From the NCBI RefSeq assembly GCF_023278185.1, contig NZ_CP066356.1, forward strand, positions 6,378,001 through 6,442,000: 64,000 bases of DNA, in the 5' to 3' direction. The notes under the pieces were generated by a model. It was not told the DNA's origin, made no database searches, and saw only the letters and a list, made by a program, of their open reading frames with translations. This document shows positions 25,234-32,627 of this stretch, piece by piece (within the stretch, counting starts at the first letter, position 1; each line of letters opens with the position of its first letter). The position numbers and the translations under genes were made by a program. The stretch comes from Bradyrhizobium elkanii USDA 76. Its GTDB lineage: Bacteria > Pseudomonadota > Alphaproteobacteria > Rhizobiales > Xanthobacteraceae.

Positions 25234-26220
25234 TCAACGACCTCTCGGTGCGAGTAGCCTAAGCAGATCGATCTCGGTCTCCGACGCACGCCGTCCGATC
25301 ATCGCGCGCTCCATCGAGTGATCCGGGCCGCTTCGGAAGCGCTGCATCATGCCACAGCACATCACGCCCCAGCGCAGCGTGCCCATCACTTCCCAGAACA
25401 TCACGCGGTCGGGGTCGGCCTTGCGGCCGGCTTCTGCATAGCCCGCGAACAGATCTTCGCGTGTGCCGAAGCCGCCGACCGGCTTGTCGATCTCGCCGAA
25501 GCGCCACGAGTTGACACAGATCCACCCCAGGTCCTCCATCGGATCGCCGGTATGCGCGAGCTCCCAGTCGAGCACCGCGCGCACCCCGTCGGGACCGATG
25601 ATCAGATTGCCGTGGCGGAAATCGCCATGCACCAGCGTCGTCTCGGATGAGGGACCGGGATCGTGATCGCGCAGCCAGCGCAGCGCCAGCTCGAACACCG
25701 GCCGCGGCCAGTCGAAGCTGTGATACTCGCGGGAGAGATCCTCGATCTCCTTGGTCGCGGTCAGGCTGCGCAGCTTCGGCAGTTTGGCCTGCGGCAGACC
25801 ATGGATGCCGGCGATGACGCGGCCGAGCTGGCGGGCGAGGATCGGCCGCGCGCCGGCAAATTCCTCGTCGCGCAAAATTTTTCGCGCGATGGTCTCGCCT
25901 TCGACCCGCGCCATGATGAAGCCGCGGCCAAGGCCGTCCTCCGGCCTCAAGACATGCATGACCTTCGGCGACGGCAGGCCCGCGTCATGCGCGAGCTGCA
26001 TCAGCGTCGCCTCGGCATCGAGGCCGGCGGCGCGGCCCGGCGCGGCACCGTAACCCGGCGGCGCGCGGCGCAGGATCGCGCCGATAGTGCCGTTCGGGTG
26101 CACGATGTCGAACGTCCAGGTCTCCTGGCTGGCGCCGCCGGAGAGCTTTGCGGCACCGGTGACACCGGTAGCACCAGGATGAAACGAGGCGACGCAGCGG
26201 GTGAGCTCGGTCTCGATCAT
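25234..26220 (-). CDS. APH-fold phosphotransferase, LvaA/ACAD10-11 kinase-like
   Basis: The 328-residue product starts at ATG 26220, overlapping the stop of the crotonase gene upstream by 4 nt (ATGA). Kinase motifs: the catalytic H198-G-D200 with N205 (LVHGDFRHGN) and the metal-binding D218 (VLDWELAHTGDPMEDLGW). The N-terminal part has a glycine-rich nucleotide loop (LSGGASQETW). This subgroup is related to the N-terminal domain of ACAD10/ACAD11 and LvaA, which phosphorylate 4-hydroxyacyl-CoA, rather than to antibiotic kinases. The adjoining DUF6285 gene supports that reading. Confidence 0.85.
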   Translation of the reverse strand: MIETELTRCVASFHPGATGVTGAAKLSGGASQETWTFDIVHPNGTIGAILRRAPPGYGAAPGRAAGLDAEATLMQLAHDAGLPSPKVMHVLRPEDGLGRGFIMARVEGETIARKILRDEEFAGARPILARQLGRVIAGIHGLPQAKLPKLRSLTATKEIEDLSREYHSFDWPRPVFELALRWLRDHDPGPSSETTLVHGDFRHGNLIIGPDGVRAVLDWELAHTGDPMEDLGWICVNSWRFGEIDKPVGGFGTREDLFAGYAEAGRKADPDRVMFWEVMGTLRWGVMCCGMMQRFRSGPDHSMERAMIGRRASETEIDLLRLLAPRGR

Positions 26221-27008
26221 TTGCCTTTGAACTTCGCCGGCCGCTTCTCGAGGAACGCGGTGACACCTTCCTTGAAATCCTCGGCGCTGCCGGCAAGGCG
26301 TTGCGACTCGAATTCCAGATTGAGCTGATCCTCGAGGGTATTTTCCGGGCTGTCCCAATAGAGCTTGCGGATCAGCGACAACGCCACCGTCGGGCCGTTG
26401 GCGAGATCGTGCGCGAGCTTCATGGTTTCTTCCATCAGCGCGGCGTCGTCATAGACGCGGTTGACGAGGCCCCACTCCAGCGCCTTCTCGGCCGGCAGCC
26501 GCTCGCCGAGCAGCGACAGCTCGACCGAGCGCGCCTTGCCGATCAGCCGCGGCAACAGCCAGGTCGAGCCGCAATCCGGCACCAGGCCGATGCGGCGGAA
26601 CGCCTGCAGGAAATAGGACGACCGCGCGCACAGGATGAGGTCGCCCATCAGCGCGAAGCTCATTCCGGCGCCGGCGGCCGGACCGTTCACCGCCGTCACG
26701 ATCGGACAGTGCAGCTTACGCAACCGGCGCAGGAACGGATGGAACGCGGTCTCCAGCGCCGCGCCGGCATTGCTCTTGCCGGGCTTCTGCTGGTTGCGGC
26801 CCTGCAGATTGGCGCCGGTGCAGAAGGCGCGGCCCGCGCCCGTGATCACCAGGCAGCGCACCTCGTCGCGCTTGTCGTCGATCGCATCGAGCGCCTCGGC
26901 AAGCCCGCCCAGCATATCGATCGAGACCGCGTTCATGACTTCCTGGTGGTCGAGCCTGAGGATCGCGACCGATCCGTCGAAGTCGAGCGTGACATGTTTG
27001 AACTGCAT
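26217..27008 (-). CDS. Enoyl-CoA hydratase/isomerase family protein 3, PaaG-like
   Basis: The 263-residue product starts at ATG 27008 with AGAGGAAACC upstream. It has the crotonase fold, but both hydratase glutamates are missing: the sequence reads GAGMSFALMGD and AFRRIGLVPDCGSTWLLPR. The latter closely matches PaaG-type isomerases (GLVPD-GGTW-LPR), so double-bond isomerisation is more likely than hydration. It is first in a tightly overlapping operon with the APH-like kinase and DUF6285 genes. Confidence 0.85.
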   Translation of the reverse strand: MQFKHVTLDFDGSVAILRLDHQEVMNAVSIDMLGGLAEALDAIDDKRDEVRCLVITGAGRAFCTGANLQGRNQQKPGKSNAGAALETAFHPFLRRLRKLHCPIVTAVNGPAAGAGMSFALMGDLILCARSSYFLQAFRRIGLVPDCGSTWLLPRLIGKARSVELSLLGERLPAEKALEWGLVNRVYDDAALMEETMKLAHDLANGPTVALSLIRKLYWDSPENTLEDQLNLEFESQRLAGSAEDFKEGVTAFLEKRPAKFKGK

Positions 27009-27159
27009 GGTTTCCTCTTTACGTTGTTTCGACGGTTGGTACCGCGGTAGGTCGACGCTTCGACCCATATTTGATTTTTGTGCCGGGCTTGTCCATGGTC
27101 GGCGGCAAGCCCATCCGTGAACGCGTGATTAGCGCGCACCAAACCAAATGGAAACCCCA

Positions 27160-27942
27160 ATGAGTGGCATCTTCGATCTCACCGGCCGCGTCGCTGTCAT
27201 CACCGGCGGCAATGGCGGCATCGGCCTCGGCATCGCGCAGGCGCTGAACGCCGCCGGCTGCAACGTCTCGATCTGGGGCCGCAACGCGGAAAAAAACGCC
27301 AACGCCGCGGCCTCGATGAAGGCCGGCCCGGGCAAGGTCGCGACGCAATTCTGCGACGTCAGCGATCCCGGCTCGGTCAAGACCGCGATGAAGGCAACCC
27401 TCGACACCTTCGGCCGCGTCGACGGCTGCTTCGCCAATGCCGGCATCGGCGGCGGCGGACGAAGAGCCTTCATCGACCGCACCGAGGAGGAATGGCGCAA
27501 GATGTTCGCGACCAATCTCGACGGCGTGTTTCACGTATTCCAGGCGGCGGCACGCCACATGACCGACCGCGCCGAGGCCGGCGACAAGTTCGGCCGGCTG
27601 GTTGCGACCTCGAGCCTCGCCTCGCTGTTCGGCACTGCGCGCAACGAGCACTATGCCGGCACCAAGGCGGCGCTGAACGCGCTGTGCCGCGCGCTCGGCG
27701 TCGAGCTCGCGCGCCATGGCGTCACCGCGAACGCGATCCTGCCCGGCTGGATCAAGAGCGACATGACCGCGGGCATCATGGCCAACGACAAGTTCGTCGC
27801 CAATGTGATGCCGCGCATCCCCCTGCGCCGCTTCGGAGAGCCGAGCGATTTCGGCGGCATCGCCGTCTACATCATGAGCAAGGCGTCGTCCTATCATACG
27901 GCGGATTGCTTTGTGATCGACGGCGGGTACACGGCGTTCTAG
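27160..27942 (+). CDS. SDR family oxidoreductase
   Basis: About 260 residues; the frame has ATG at both 27148 (METPMSG) and 27160 (MSGIFDL), neither with a clear ribosome site, and I prefer the second because the Rossmann strand then starts at the usual distance. It has TGGNGGIG, NAG and the catalytic Y-x3-K in NEHYAGTKAAL, followed by PGWIKSDM. It is a classical NAD(P) dehydrogenase, probably acting on a hydroxyl or keto group of the acyl-CoA handled by the neighbouring kinase operon, from which it is divergent. LvaD of the levulinate pathway is also an SDR, but equivalence is not shown. Confidence 0.8.
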   Translation: MSGIFDLTGRVAVITGGNGGIGLGIAQALNAAGCNVSIWGRNAEKNANAAASMKAGPGKVATQFCDVSDPGSVKTAMKATLDTFGRVDGCFANAGIGGGGRRAFIDRTEEEWRKMFATNLDGVFHVFQAAARHMTDRAEAGDKFGRLVATSSLASLFGTARNEHYAGTKAALNALCRALGVELARHGVTANAILPGWIKSDMTAGIMANDKFVANVMPRIPLRRFGEPSDFGGIAVYIMSKASSYHTADCFVIDGGYTAF

Positions 27943-27966
27943 CCCGGCTGTTGCCGCATCAACGCC

Positions 27967-28088
27967 GTCGTCCCGGCGAAGGCCGGGACCCATACGCCGC
28001 GGCGGATGTTGTGAACGGGACTCGTCGTACCAGCATCGCATCACAAATGACATCGGTGGTTATCGGTCCCGGCCTTCGCCGGGACGAC
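27967..28088. repeat. Family A palindromic repeat, copy 7
   Basis: A well-kept copy: GTCGTCCCGGCGAAGGCCGGG at the left, GGTGGTTATCGGTCCCGGCC inside and CCTTCGCCGGGACGAC at the right. The short CTTC tip of the right arm shows the form without the extended palindrome. It follows the SDR stop by 24 bp. Confidence 0.88.
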
Positions 28089-28287
28089 GCTGAATATGTG
28101 GCGCGAGGTTGAGTCATACATCCGCACCCTCGCGGCGCAGTTGCGTGGCGCGGAATGACGGCCGGAGAGTGACGGGTAGAACAACGCGCGACGCCGCGTC
28201 GCTTCCGTCGCGGCAAAACTGCTGCTAGCGTTTGAGCCGCAAGGGACGCAATGAGGCGGCTTTTAACAAGCAGGGAGGATATTTCAG

Positions 28288-28665
28288 ATGTTTTCACACG
28301 TGATGGTTGGCACCAACGATCTGGACAAGGCCAAGACGTTCTATGATGCGCTGCTTGGCACGCTCGAGGTCCGGCCGGCCCGGGTCGACGGTCACCGCAT
28401 TATGTACCTCACCAAGGCCGGCATTTTCATGGTTTCCAAGCCGATCAACGGAGAACCGGCGACGCATGCCAATGGCGGTACGATCGGCTTTGCCTGTTCT
28501 TCGCCGGAACAGGTCGAAGCCTGGCACGCGGCCGGCGTCGCCAATGGCGGCAAGAGCTGCGAGGACCCGCCGGGCGTGCGGGAAGGAGGCGGCATCAAGC
28601 TCTACCTCGCCTATCTGCGCGACCTCGACGGCAACAAGATCTGCGCGATGCACCGGATGGTCTGA
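28288..28665 (+). CDS. VOC (glyoxalase/dioxygenase-like) family protein
   Basis: A 125-residue single-module vicinal-oxygen-chelate protein: FSHVMVGTNDLDKAKTFYDALLGTL at the N-terminus and AYLRDLDGNKICAMHR at the C-terminus give the paired beta-alpha-beta-beta-beta units. His4 and a C-terminal acidic or His residue could bind a metal. Members range from glyoxalase I to epimerases such as methylmalonyl-CoA epimerase; the exact role cannot be assigned. GGGAGGA lies 9 nt before the ATG. No operon partner is within 100 bp. Confidence 0.8.
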   Translation: MFSHVMVGTNDLDKAKTFYDALLGTLEVRPARVDGHRIMYLTKAGIFMVSKPINGEPATHANGGTIGFACSSPEQVEAWHAAGVANGGKSCEDPPGVREGGGIKLYLAYLRDLDGNKICAMHRMV

Positions 28666-28691
28666 CGATCCGGCCCCCGGCGTTTTCACTT

Positions 28692-28780
28692 CGTCATGCC
28701 CGGCCTTGTGCCGGGCATCCACGTCTCGATCTCTACACACAAGAAAGACGTGGATGGCCGGGACAAGCCCGGCCATGACG
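28692..28780. repeat. Family B palindromic repeat, copy 2
   Basis: Ends are CGTCATGCCCGGCC and GGCCGGGACAAG, CCCGGCCATGACG; inside, ATCCACGTCT pairs with AGACGTGGAT. It follows the VOC gene by 26 bp and may terminate it. Confidence 0.85.
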
Positions 28781-28799
28781 AGCGTGCGGAGAGAGGGCG

Positions 28800-28816
28800 T
28801 TCAAACAACGTTTGAA
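28800..28816. promoter_or_regulatory. Palindrome TTCAAAC-AAC-GTTTGAA upstream of the ACAD10/11-like gene
   Basis: The 7-bp arms are perfect. The core CAAAC-N3-GTTTG fits the published consensus of the TetR-type fatty-acid regulator PsrA (G/C-AAAC-N2-4-GTTT-G/C). It lies 118 bp before the GTG start at 28935. No PsrA-like gene is in the window, so the regulator would act in trans. Confidence 0.45.
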
Positions 28817-28934
28817 ACGTCGTCGCGAAATTCCGCGATGCGGCAGAGGTGATCGGAAAAATCGGTGCTCGCGCTTGGCGTCGCACGCGTCTATTGTCCG
28901 CCGCGAAACGCGCCTTCGCGAGGGAGAAAAGACA

Positions 28935-30209
28935 GTGAAACATGCCTATGTGCCGCGCACCACGAACTACACGCTCAATCCGGGCGACGAGCTCAATGAC
29001 CTGCGCATGTCGGACAAGGTCCGTCCGCTCTACGATCATGTGAAGCAGTTCATCCGCGACACGGTCGACCCGATGTCGGTCGAGTTCTATCGCGCCGGCG
29101 AGAAGAAGACCAACCGCTGGAGCTTCACGGACGAGCAGCTCGCGATCCTGCAGAAGGCCAAGGACAAGGCCAAGGAAGTCGGCCTCTGGAACTTCTTCCT
29201 GCCCGATGCCGAAACCGGCGAAGGCCTCAACAACCTCGACTACGCCTACATCGCCGCCGAGCTCGGCAAGAGCCCGCTGGCCTCCGAGACCATGAACTGC
29301 TCGGCGCCTGACACCGGCAACATGGAGGTGCTGGAGCGCGTCGGCACCAAGGCGCAGAAGGAGAAGTGGCTGAAGCCGCTGCTCAACGGCGAGATCCGCT
29401 CGGCCTATGCGATGACCGAGCCGAACGTCGCCTCCTCCGACGCCAAGAACATCTCGACCACCGCGAAGCTGGTCGGCGACGAGTGGGTGATCAACGGCGA
29501 GAAGTATTACATCTCCGGCGCCGGCGATCCGCGCTGCAAGATCATGATCGTGATGGTGAAGACCAATCCCGACGCCGCGCCGAGCAAACAGCAGTCGCAG
29601 ATCCTGGTACCGATCGACACCCCCGGCGTCGAGATCCTCGGGCCCATGCACGTGTTCGGCCACGACCATGCGCCGCGCGGCCACATGCATCTGCGCTTCA
29701 ACAATTGCAAGGTGCCGAAGGAGAACATGCTGCTCGGCGAGGGCCGCGGCTTCGAGATCTCGCAGGTCCGCCTCGGCCCGGGCCGCATCCATCACTGCAT
29801 GCGCACCATCGGCAAGGCCGAGAAGGCGCTCGACATGATGGTGCAGCGTGGCCTGACGCGCGAGGCGTTCGGCAAGAAGATTGCTCATCTCGGCGGCAAC
29901 ATGCAGATCATCGCCCAGGCGCGTTGCGAGATCGAGGCGATGCGGCTGATGGTGCTGAAGGCGGCCAAGGCGATGGACGTGCTCGGCAACAAGGAAGCCC
30001 GGGTCTGGGTCTCGATGGTCAAGGCGATGGTGCCCGAGCGCGCCTGCAAGGTGATCGACCAGGCGATCCAGATGCACGGCGCCACCGGCATCTCGCAGTG
30101 GTCGCCGCTCGGCGAAATGTACCAGGACGTCCGCCATCTCCGCTTCGCCGACGGTCCGGACGAAGTGCACTGGATGGTGGTCGGCCGCCACGAGCTGAGC
30201 ATGCCGTAG
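28935..30209 (+). CDS. ACAD10/11-like (LvaC-like) acyl-CoA dehydrogenase family protein
   Basis: The start is the GTG at 28935 with AGGGAG upstream, giving 424 residues. The protein closely resembles the dehydrogenase domain of ACAD10/ACAD11 and LvaC: YYISGAGDPRCKI, QVRLGPGRIHHCMR, and RFADGPDEVH near the end. At the usual catalytic glutamate of the acyl-CoA dehydrogenases this line has Asp (D406 in ADGPDE). Known members eliminate phosphate from 4-phosphooxyacyl-CoA, giving an enoyl-CoA, using the FAD pocket. It complements the kinase/DUF6285 pair encoded 3 kb away on the other strand. Confidence 0.87.
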   Translation: MKHAYVPRTTNYTLNPGDELNDLRMSDKVRPLYDHVKQFIRDTVDPMSVEFYRAGEKKTNRWSFTDEQLAILQKAKDKAKEVGLWNFFLPDAETGEGLNNLDYAYIAAELGKSPLASETMNCSAPDTGNMEVLERVGTKAQKEKWLKPLLNGEIRSAYAMTEPNVASSDAKNISTTAKLVGDEWVINGEKYYISGAGDPRCKIMIVMVKTNPDAAPSKQQSQILVPIDTPGVEILGPMHVFGHDHAPRGHMHLRFNNCKVPKENMLLGEGRGFEISQVRLGPGRIHHCMRTIGKAEKALDMMVQRGLTREAFGKKIAHLGGNMQIIAQARCEIEAMRLMVLKAAKAMDVLGNKEARVWVSMVKAMVPERACKVIDQAIQMHGATGISQWSPLGEMYQDVRHLRFADGPDEVHWMVVGRHELSMP

Positions 30210-30216
30210 CCTATCT

Positions 30217-30366
30217 TCCCCTTCTCCCCGCGTGCGGGGAGAAGGTCGGGATGAGGGGCCGCCTCCGCAAGCACGGTGAGAGATCATCTCGCGGAGAATC
30301 CCCTCACCCGGATCGCATCTGACGATGCGATCCGACCTCTCCCCGCAGGCGGGGCGAGGTAAGGGA
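30217..30366. repeat. Family C hairpin repeat, copy 2
   Basis: CCCCTTCTCCCCGCGTGCGGGGAGAAGG, a spacer with GGGATGAGGGGC, then CCCTCACCCGGATCGCATCTG and CCTCTCCCCGCAGGCGGGGCGAGGT. The order of hairpins is the same as in copy 1 at 10885. The 288-bp gap between genes is otherwise featureless apart from a GCGGGTT...AACCCGC inverted pair at about 30402-30427, which could end transcription of the dehydrogenase gene. Confidence 0.85.
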
Positions 30367-30497
30367 AGAGCGCTCCAAGGAACAAACAAGCAAGTCTGCA
30401 AGGCGGGTTCGCGCGAGCGTAACCCGCCTTTTGCTTTGCGGTCCGCTCGCGGCCGGTTACCCTTCGCTAACCTGCTCTACGAACTTCCGGACATCCC

Positions 30498-31115
30498 ATG
30501 GAATATTCCCCAAGCGACCTCACCCAGCGCGAACGTTACAAGGTGCTGACCTCCTTCGTGCTGCCGCGGCCGATCGCCTGGGTGACGAGCCAGGGCGCGG
30601 ACGGCGTGGTCAACGCAGCGCCGTTCTCGTTCTTCAACGTGTTCTGCGAGGATCCGCCGCTCTGCATGTTCGCGGTCAACCGCAGGCCGGACGGCCGCGA
30701 GAAGGACACCCTGGTCAACATCCAGCGCCTCGGCGAGTTCGTGGTCAACCTCACCGACGAGCCGCTGGCGCGCGCGATGCACGAGACGAGCGGCGACTTC
30801 CCGCCCGAGATCGGCGAGCCCGATTATCTCGGATTGAAGCTCGCGCCCTCAAGCAGGATCGCGGTGCCCCGGCTTGCGGATGCGCCGTTCGCGATGGAGT
30901 GCAAGACCTGGAAGCTGATCGACGTCAATGGCGACCGCCAGCTCATCATGGGCGAAGGCATCCATTTCCATATCCGCGACGAGTTGTGGGACCGCGAGGC
31001 GATGCGCGTCTACATGGAGCGCTACCACCCGATCGGCCGCATGTTCGCCGACCGCTACTGCCGCACCGACGACCGCGTGGTGTTTCCCGCGGCTGAGGGC
31101 GCAAAGACGAAATAA
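30498..31115 (+). CDS. Flavin reductase-like domain protein
   Basis: The 205-residue product has the split-barrel flavin reductase fold: RPIAWVTSQGADGVVNAAPFSFFNVF binds FMN/FAD, followed by DTLVNIQRLGEFVVNL. Such proteins supply reduced flavin to two-component monooxygenases or act as FMN-binding oxidoreductases. No two-component oxygenase is adjacent, but a nitronate monooxygenase and a P450 lie further away. The small GNAT gene follows 13 bp downstream and is likely co-transcribed. Confidence 0.83.
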   Translation: MEYSPSDLTQRERYKVLTSFVLPRPIAWVTSQGADGVVNAAPFSFFNVFCEDPPLCMFAVNRRPDGREKDTLVNIQRLGEFVVNLTDEPLARAMHETSGDFPPEIGEPDYLGLKLAPSSRIAVPRLADAPFAMECKTWKLIDVNGDRQLIMGEGIHFHIRDELWDREAMRVYMERYHPIGRMFADRYCRTDDRVVFPAAEGAKTK

Positions 31116-31128
31116 CAAGGACAAGACA

Positions 31129-31404
31129 ATGAGCGAAACATTCCGCGACAACGAAGCGCAGAGCCGGTTCGAGCTCGCCGTCGACGGTGCCACCGCCTTC
31201 GTGGTCTACCGCAAGACGCCGGACACGATCACGCTGGTTCACACCGAGGTGCCGGCGGAGCTCGGCGGCCGCGGCATCGGCTCCAAGCTCGCGCGCGCGA
31301 CACTCTACGCCGTCCGCGCGCAGGGCATCAAGCTCGTGGTGAAATGCGAATTCATCCAGGGCTTCATGAAGAAGCATCCGGAGTATGACGATCTGTTGGG
31401 TTGA
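31129..31404 (+). CDS. Small GNAT-type N-acetyltransferase (Acetyltransf_CG)
   Basis: Starting at ATG 31129 the product has 91 residues, the size of the shortest GNAT class. Acetyl-CoA-binding signature: TEVPAELGGRGIGSKLARATL. The C-terminus KCEFIQGFMKKHPEYDDLL resembles the conserved C-x-F-x-x-x-x-HPEY ending of this class, with the family cysteine kept. The acceptor is unknown. AACAAGGACAAGACA upstream is a weak ribosome site, so translation is probably coupled to the flavin reductase. Confidence 0.85.
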   Translation: MSETFRDNEAQSRFELAVDGATAFVVYRKTPDTITLVHTEVPAELGGRGIGSKLARATLYAVRAQGIKLVVKCEFIQGFMKKHPEYDDLLG

Positions 31405-31435
31405 CCGCAGGGCGAGTTGGCAAAGCGTGTCATTT

Positions 31436-31466
31436 CATCATGGCCGGGACAAGCCCGGCCATGACG
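31436..31466. repeat. Family B half element
   Basis: CATGGCCGGG and CCCGGCCATG form a 10-bp stem with loop ACAAG (31439-31463), followed by ACG. This is just the right-hand hairpin of family B. It sits in the convergent gap between the GNAT and GST genes, 8 bp from the GST stop, suggesting use as a terminator. Confidence 0.85.
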
Positions 31467-31473
31467 CGTTTCG

Positions 31474-32349
31474 TTACGATGCCGCCTGCTCGATCTTGTC
31501 CTGCGTCCTGGTCTCGAAATCGCTGGCCTCGTGGCGCTCGTGGAGCTGGCTCGACGGCTCGCCCCAAGTGCGGTTGACCATCCGGCCGCGCTTCACCGCC
31601 GGCCTTGCTGCGATCGCATCGGTCCAGCGCTGCACGTTCTTGTAGTCCTGCACCGAGAGGAATTCGCCGCCGCCATAGAGCAGGCCCTTGGCAAGGCTGC
31701 CGTACCAGGGCCACACCGCCATGTCGGCGATGGTGTAGACATCGCCCGCGAGATACTCATTGTTGGCGAGCCGGCGGTCGAGCACGTCGAGCTGGCGCTT
31801 CACCTCCATCGCGAAGCGGTCGATGGCGTATTCGATCTTGGTCGGCGCATAGGCATAGAAATGCCCGAAGCCGCCGCCGAGATAGGGCGCGGCGCCCATC
31901 TGCCAGAACAGCCAGGAGAAGGTTTCGGCACGGGTCTTGACGTCGGTCGGCAGGAACGCACCGAATTTTTCTGCGAGGTAAACCAGGATCGAGCCCGACT
32001 CGAACACCCTGATCGGCTCCTTCCCGCTGCGGTCCATCAGCGCCGGGATCTTCGAATTCGGATTGACCGCGACGAAGCCGCTGCCGAATTGGTTGCCGTC
32101 GATCTTGATCAGCCAGGCGTCATACTCCGCGCCCTTGTGACCCGCCGCCAGCAGCTCTTCCAGCATCACGGTGACCTTGACGCCGTTCGGCGTCGCCAGC
32201 GAGTAGAGTTGCAGCGGATGGCGGCCGACCGGCAGTTCCTTGTCGTGGGTGGGACCGGCGATCGGCCGGTTGATGCTGGCGAAGCGCCCGCCGCTCTCCT
32301 TGTTCCAGGTCCAGACCTTCGGCGGCTCGTAGGCAGAAATGTCATTCAC
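31474..32349 (-). CDS. yghU: Glutathione S-transferase, YghU-type disulfide-bond oxidoreductase
   Basis: The start is GTG at 32349 (VNDISAYEPPKVWTWN), with GGGAGC about 8 nt upstream; the frame extends to 32463 without a better start. The 291 residues match YghU in length and in the signatures VWTWNKESGGRFASINRP, PVGRHPLQLYSLATPNGVKVTVMLEEL and GAAPYLGGGFGHFYAYAP. YghU proteins bind two glutathione molecules and reduce disulfides and organic peroxides. The gene is alone on its strand. The 278-bp gap to the next gene (32350-32627) shows no recognisable element. Confidence 0.88.
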   Translation of the reverse strand: MNDISAYEPPKVWTWNKESGGRFASINRPIAGPTHDKELPVGRHPLQLYSLATPNGVKVTVMLEELLAAGHKGAEYDAWLIKIDGNQFGSGFVAVNPNSKIPALMDRSGKEPIRVFESGSILVYLAEKFGAFLPTDVKTRAETFSWLFWQMGAAPYLGGGFGHFYAYAPTKIEYAIDRFAMEVKRQLDVLDRRLANNEYLAGDVYTIADMAVWPWYGSLAKGLLYGGGEFLSVQDYKNVQRWTDAIAARPAVKRGRMVNRTWGEPSSQLHERHEASDFETRTQDKIEQAAS

Positions 32350-32627
32350 GTCGTTGGCTCCCGATTCATGTTCTTGCCGGGTGGCGCGGCGGCCGCCGTG
32401 CCCATCCCATGTCCGCACTAGATGGTGCGCAGGCTGCGCTTTGCCCACCCCGCACGATCGCATTTTCTATCCAGCGGAATGCACGGCGAGGGATGCAGCC
32501 GAAGCAGCGCCTGCACGCAAGATCGCCGTGGCCGAAACCCGCTTGGCTTCGCTGACCGTGATGCGCTAGCGTTGCAGGGGCTGATGCCAACAAGCACAAG
32601 AAGCAGCCGCCGGGAGAGAACCAGTCC

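Noticed and set aside
25234..26220. Aminoglycoside resistance kinase
   Set aside because: The APH motifs are real, but the adjoining DUF6285 and acyl-CoA genes fit the LvaA/ACAD10-11 kinase group much better than antibiotic modification.
32350..32627. Possible small gene between the GST and nitronate monooxygenase genes
   Set aside because: Short frames there have no ribosome site or recognisable sequence; the gap more likely holds two divergent promoters that I cannot pinpoint.
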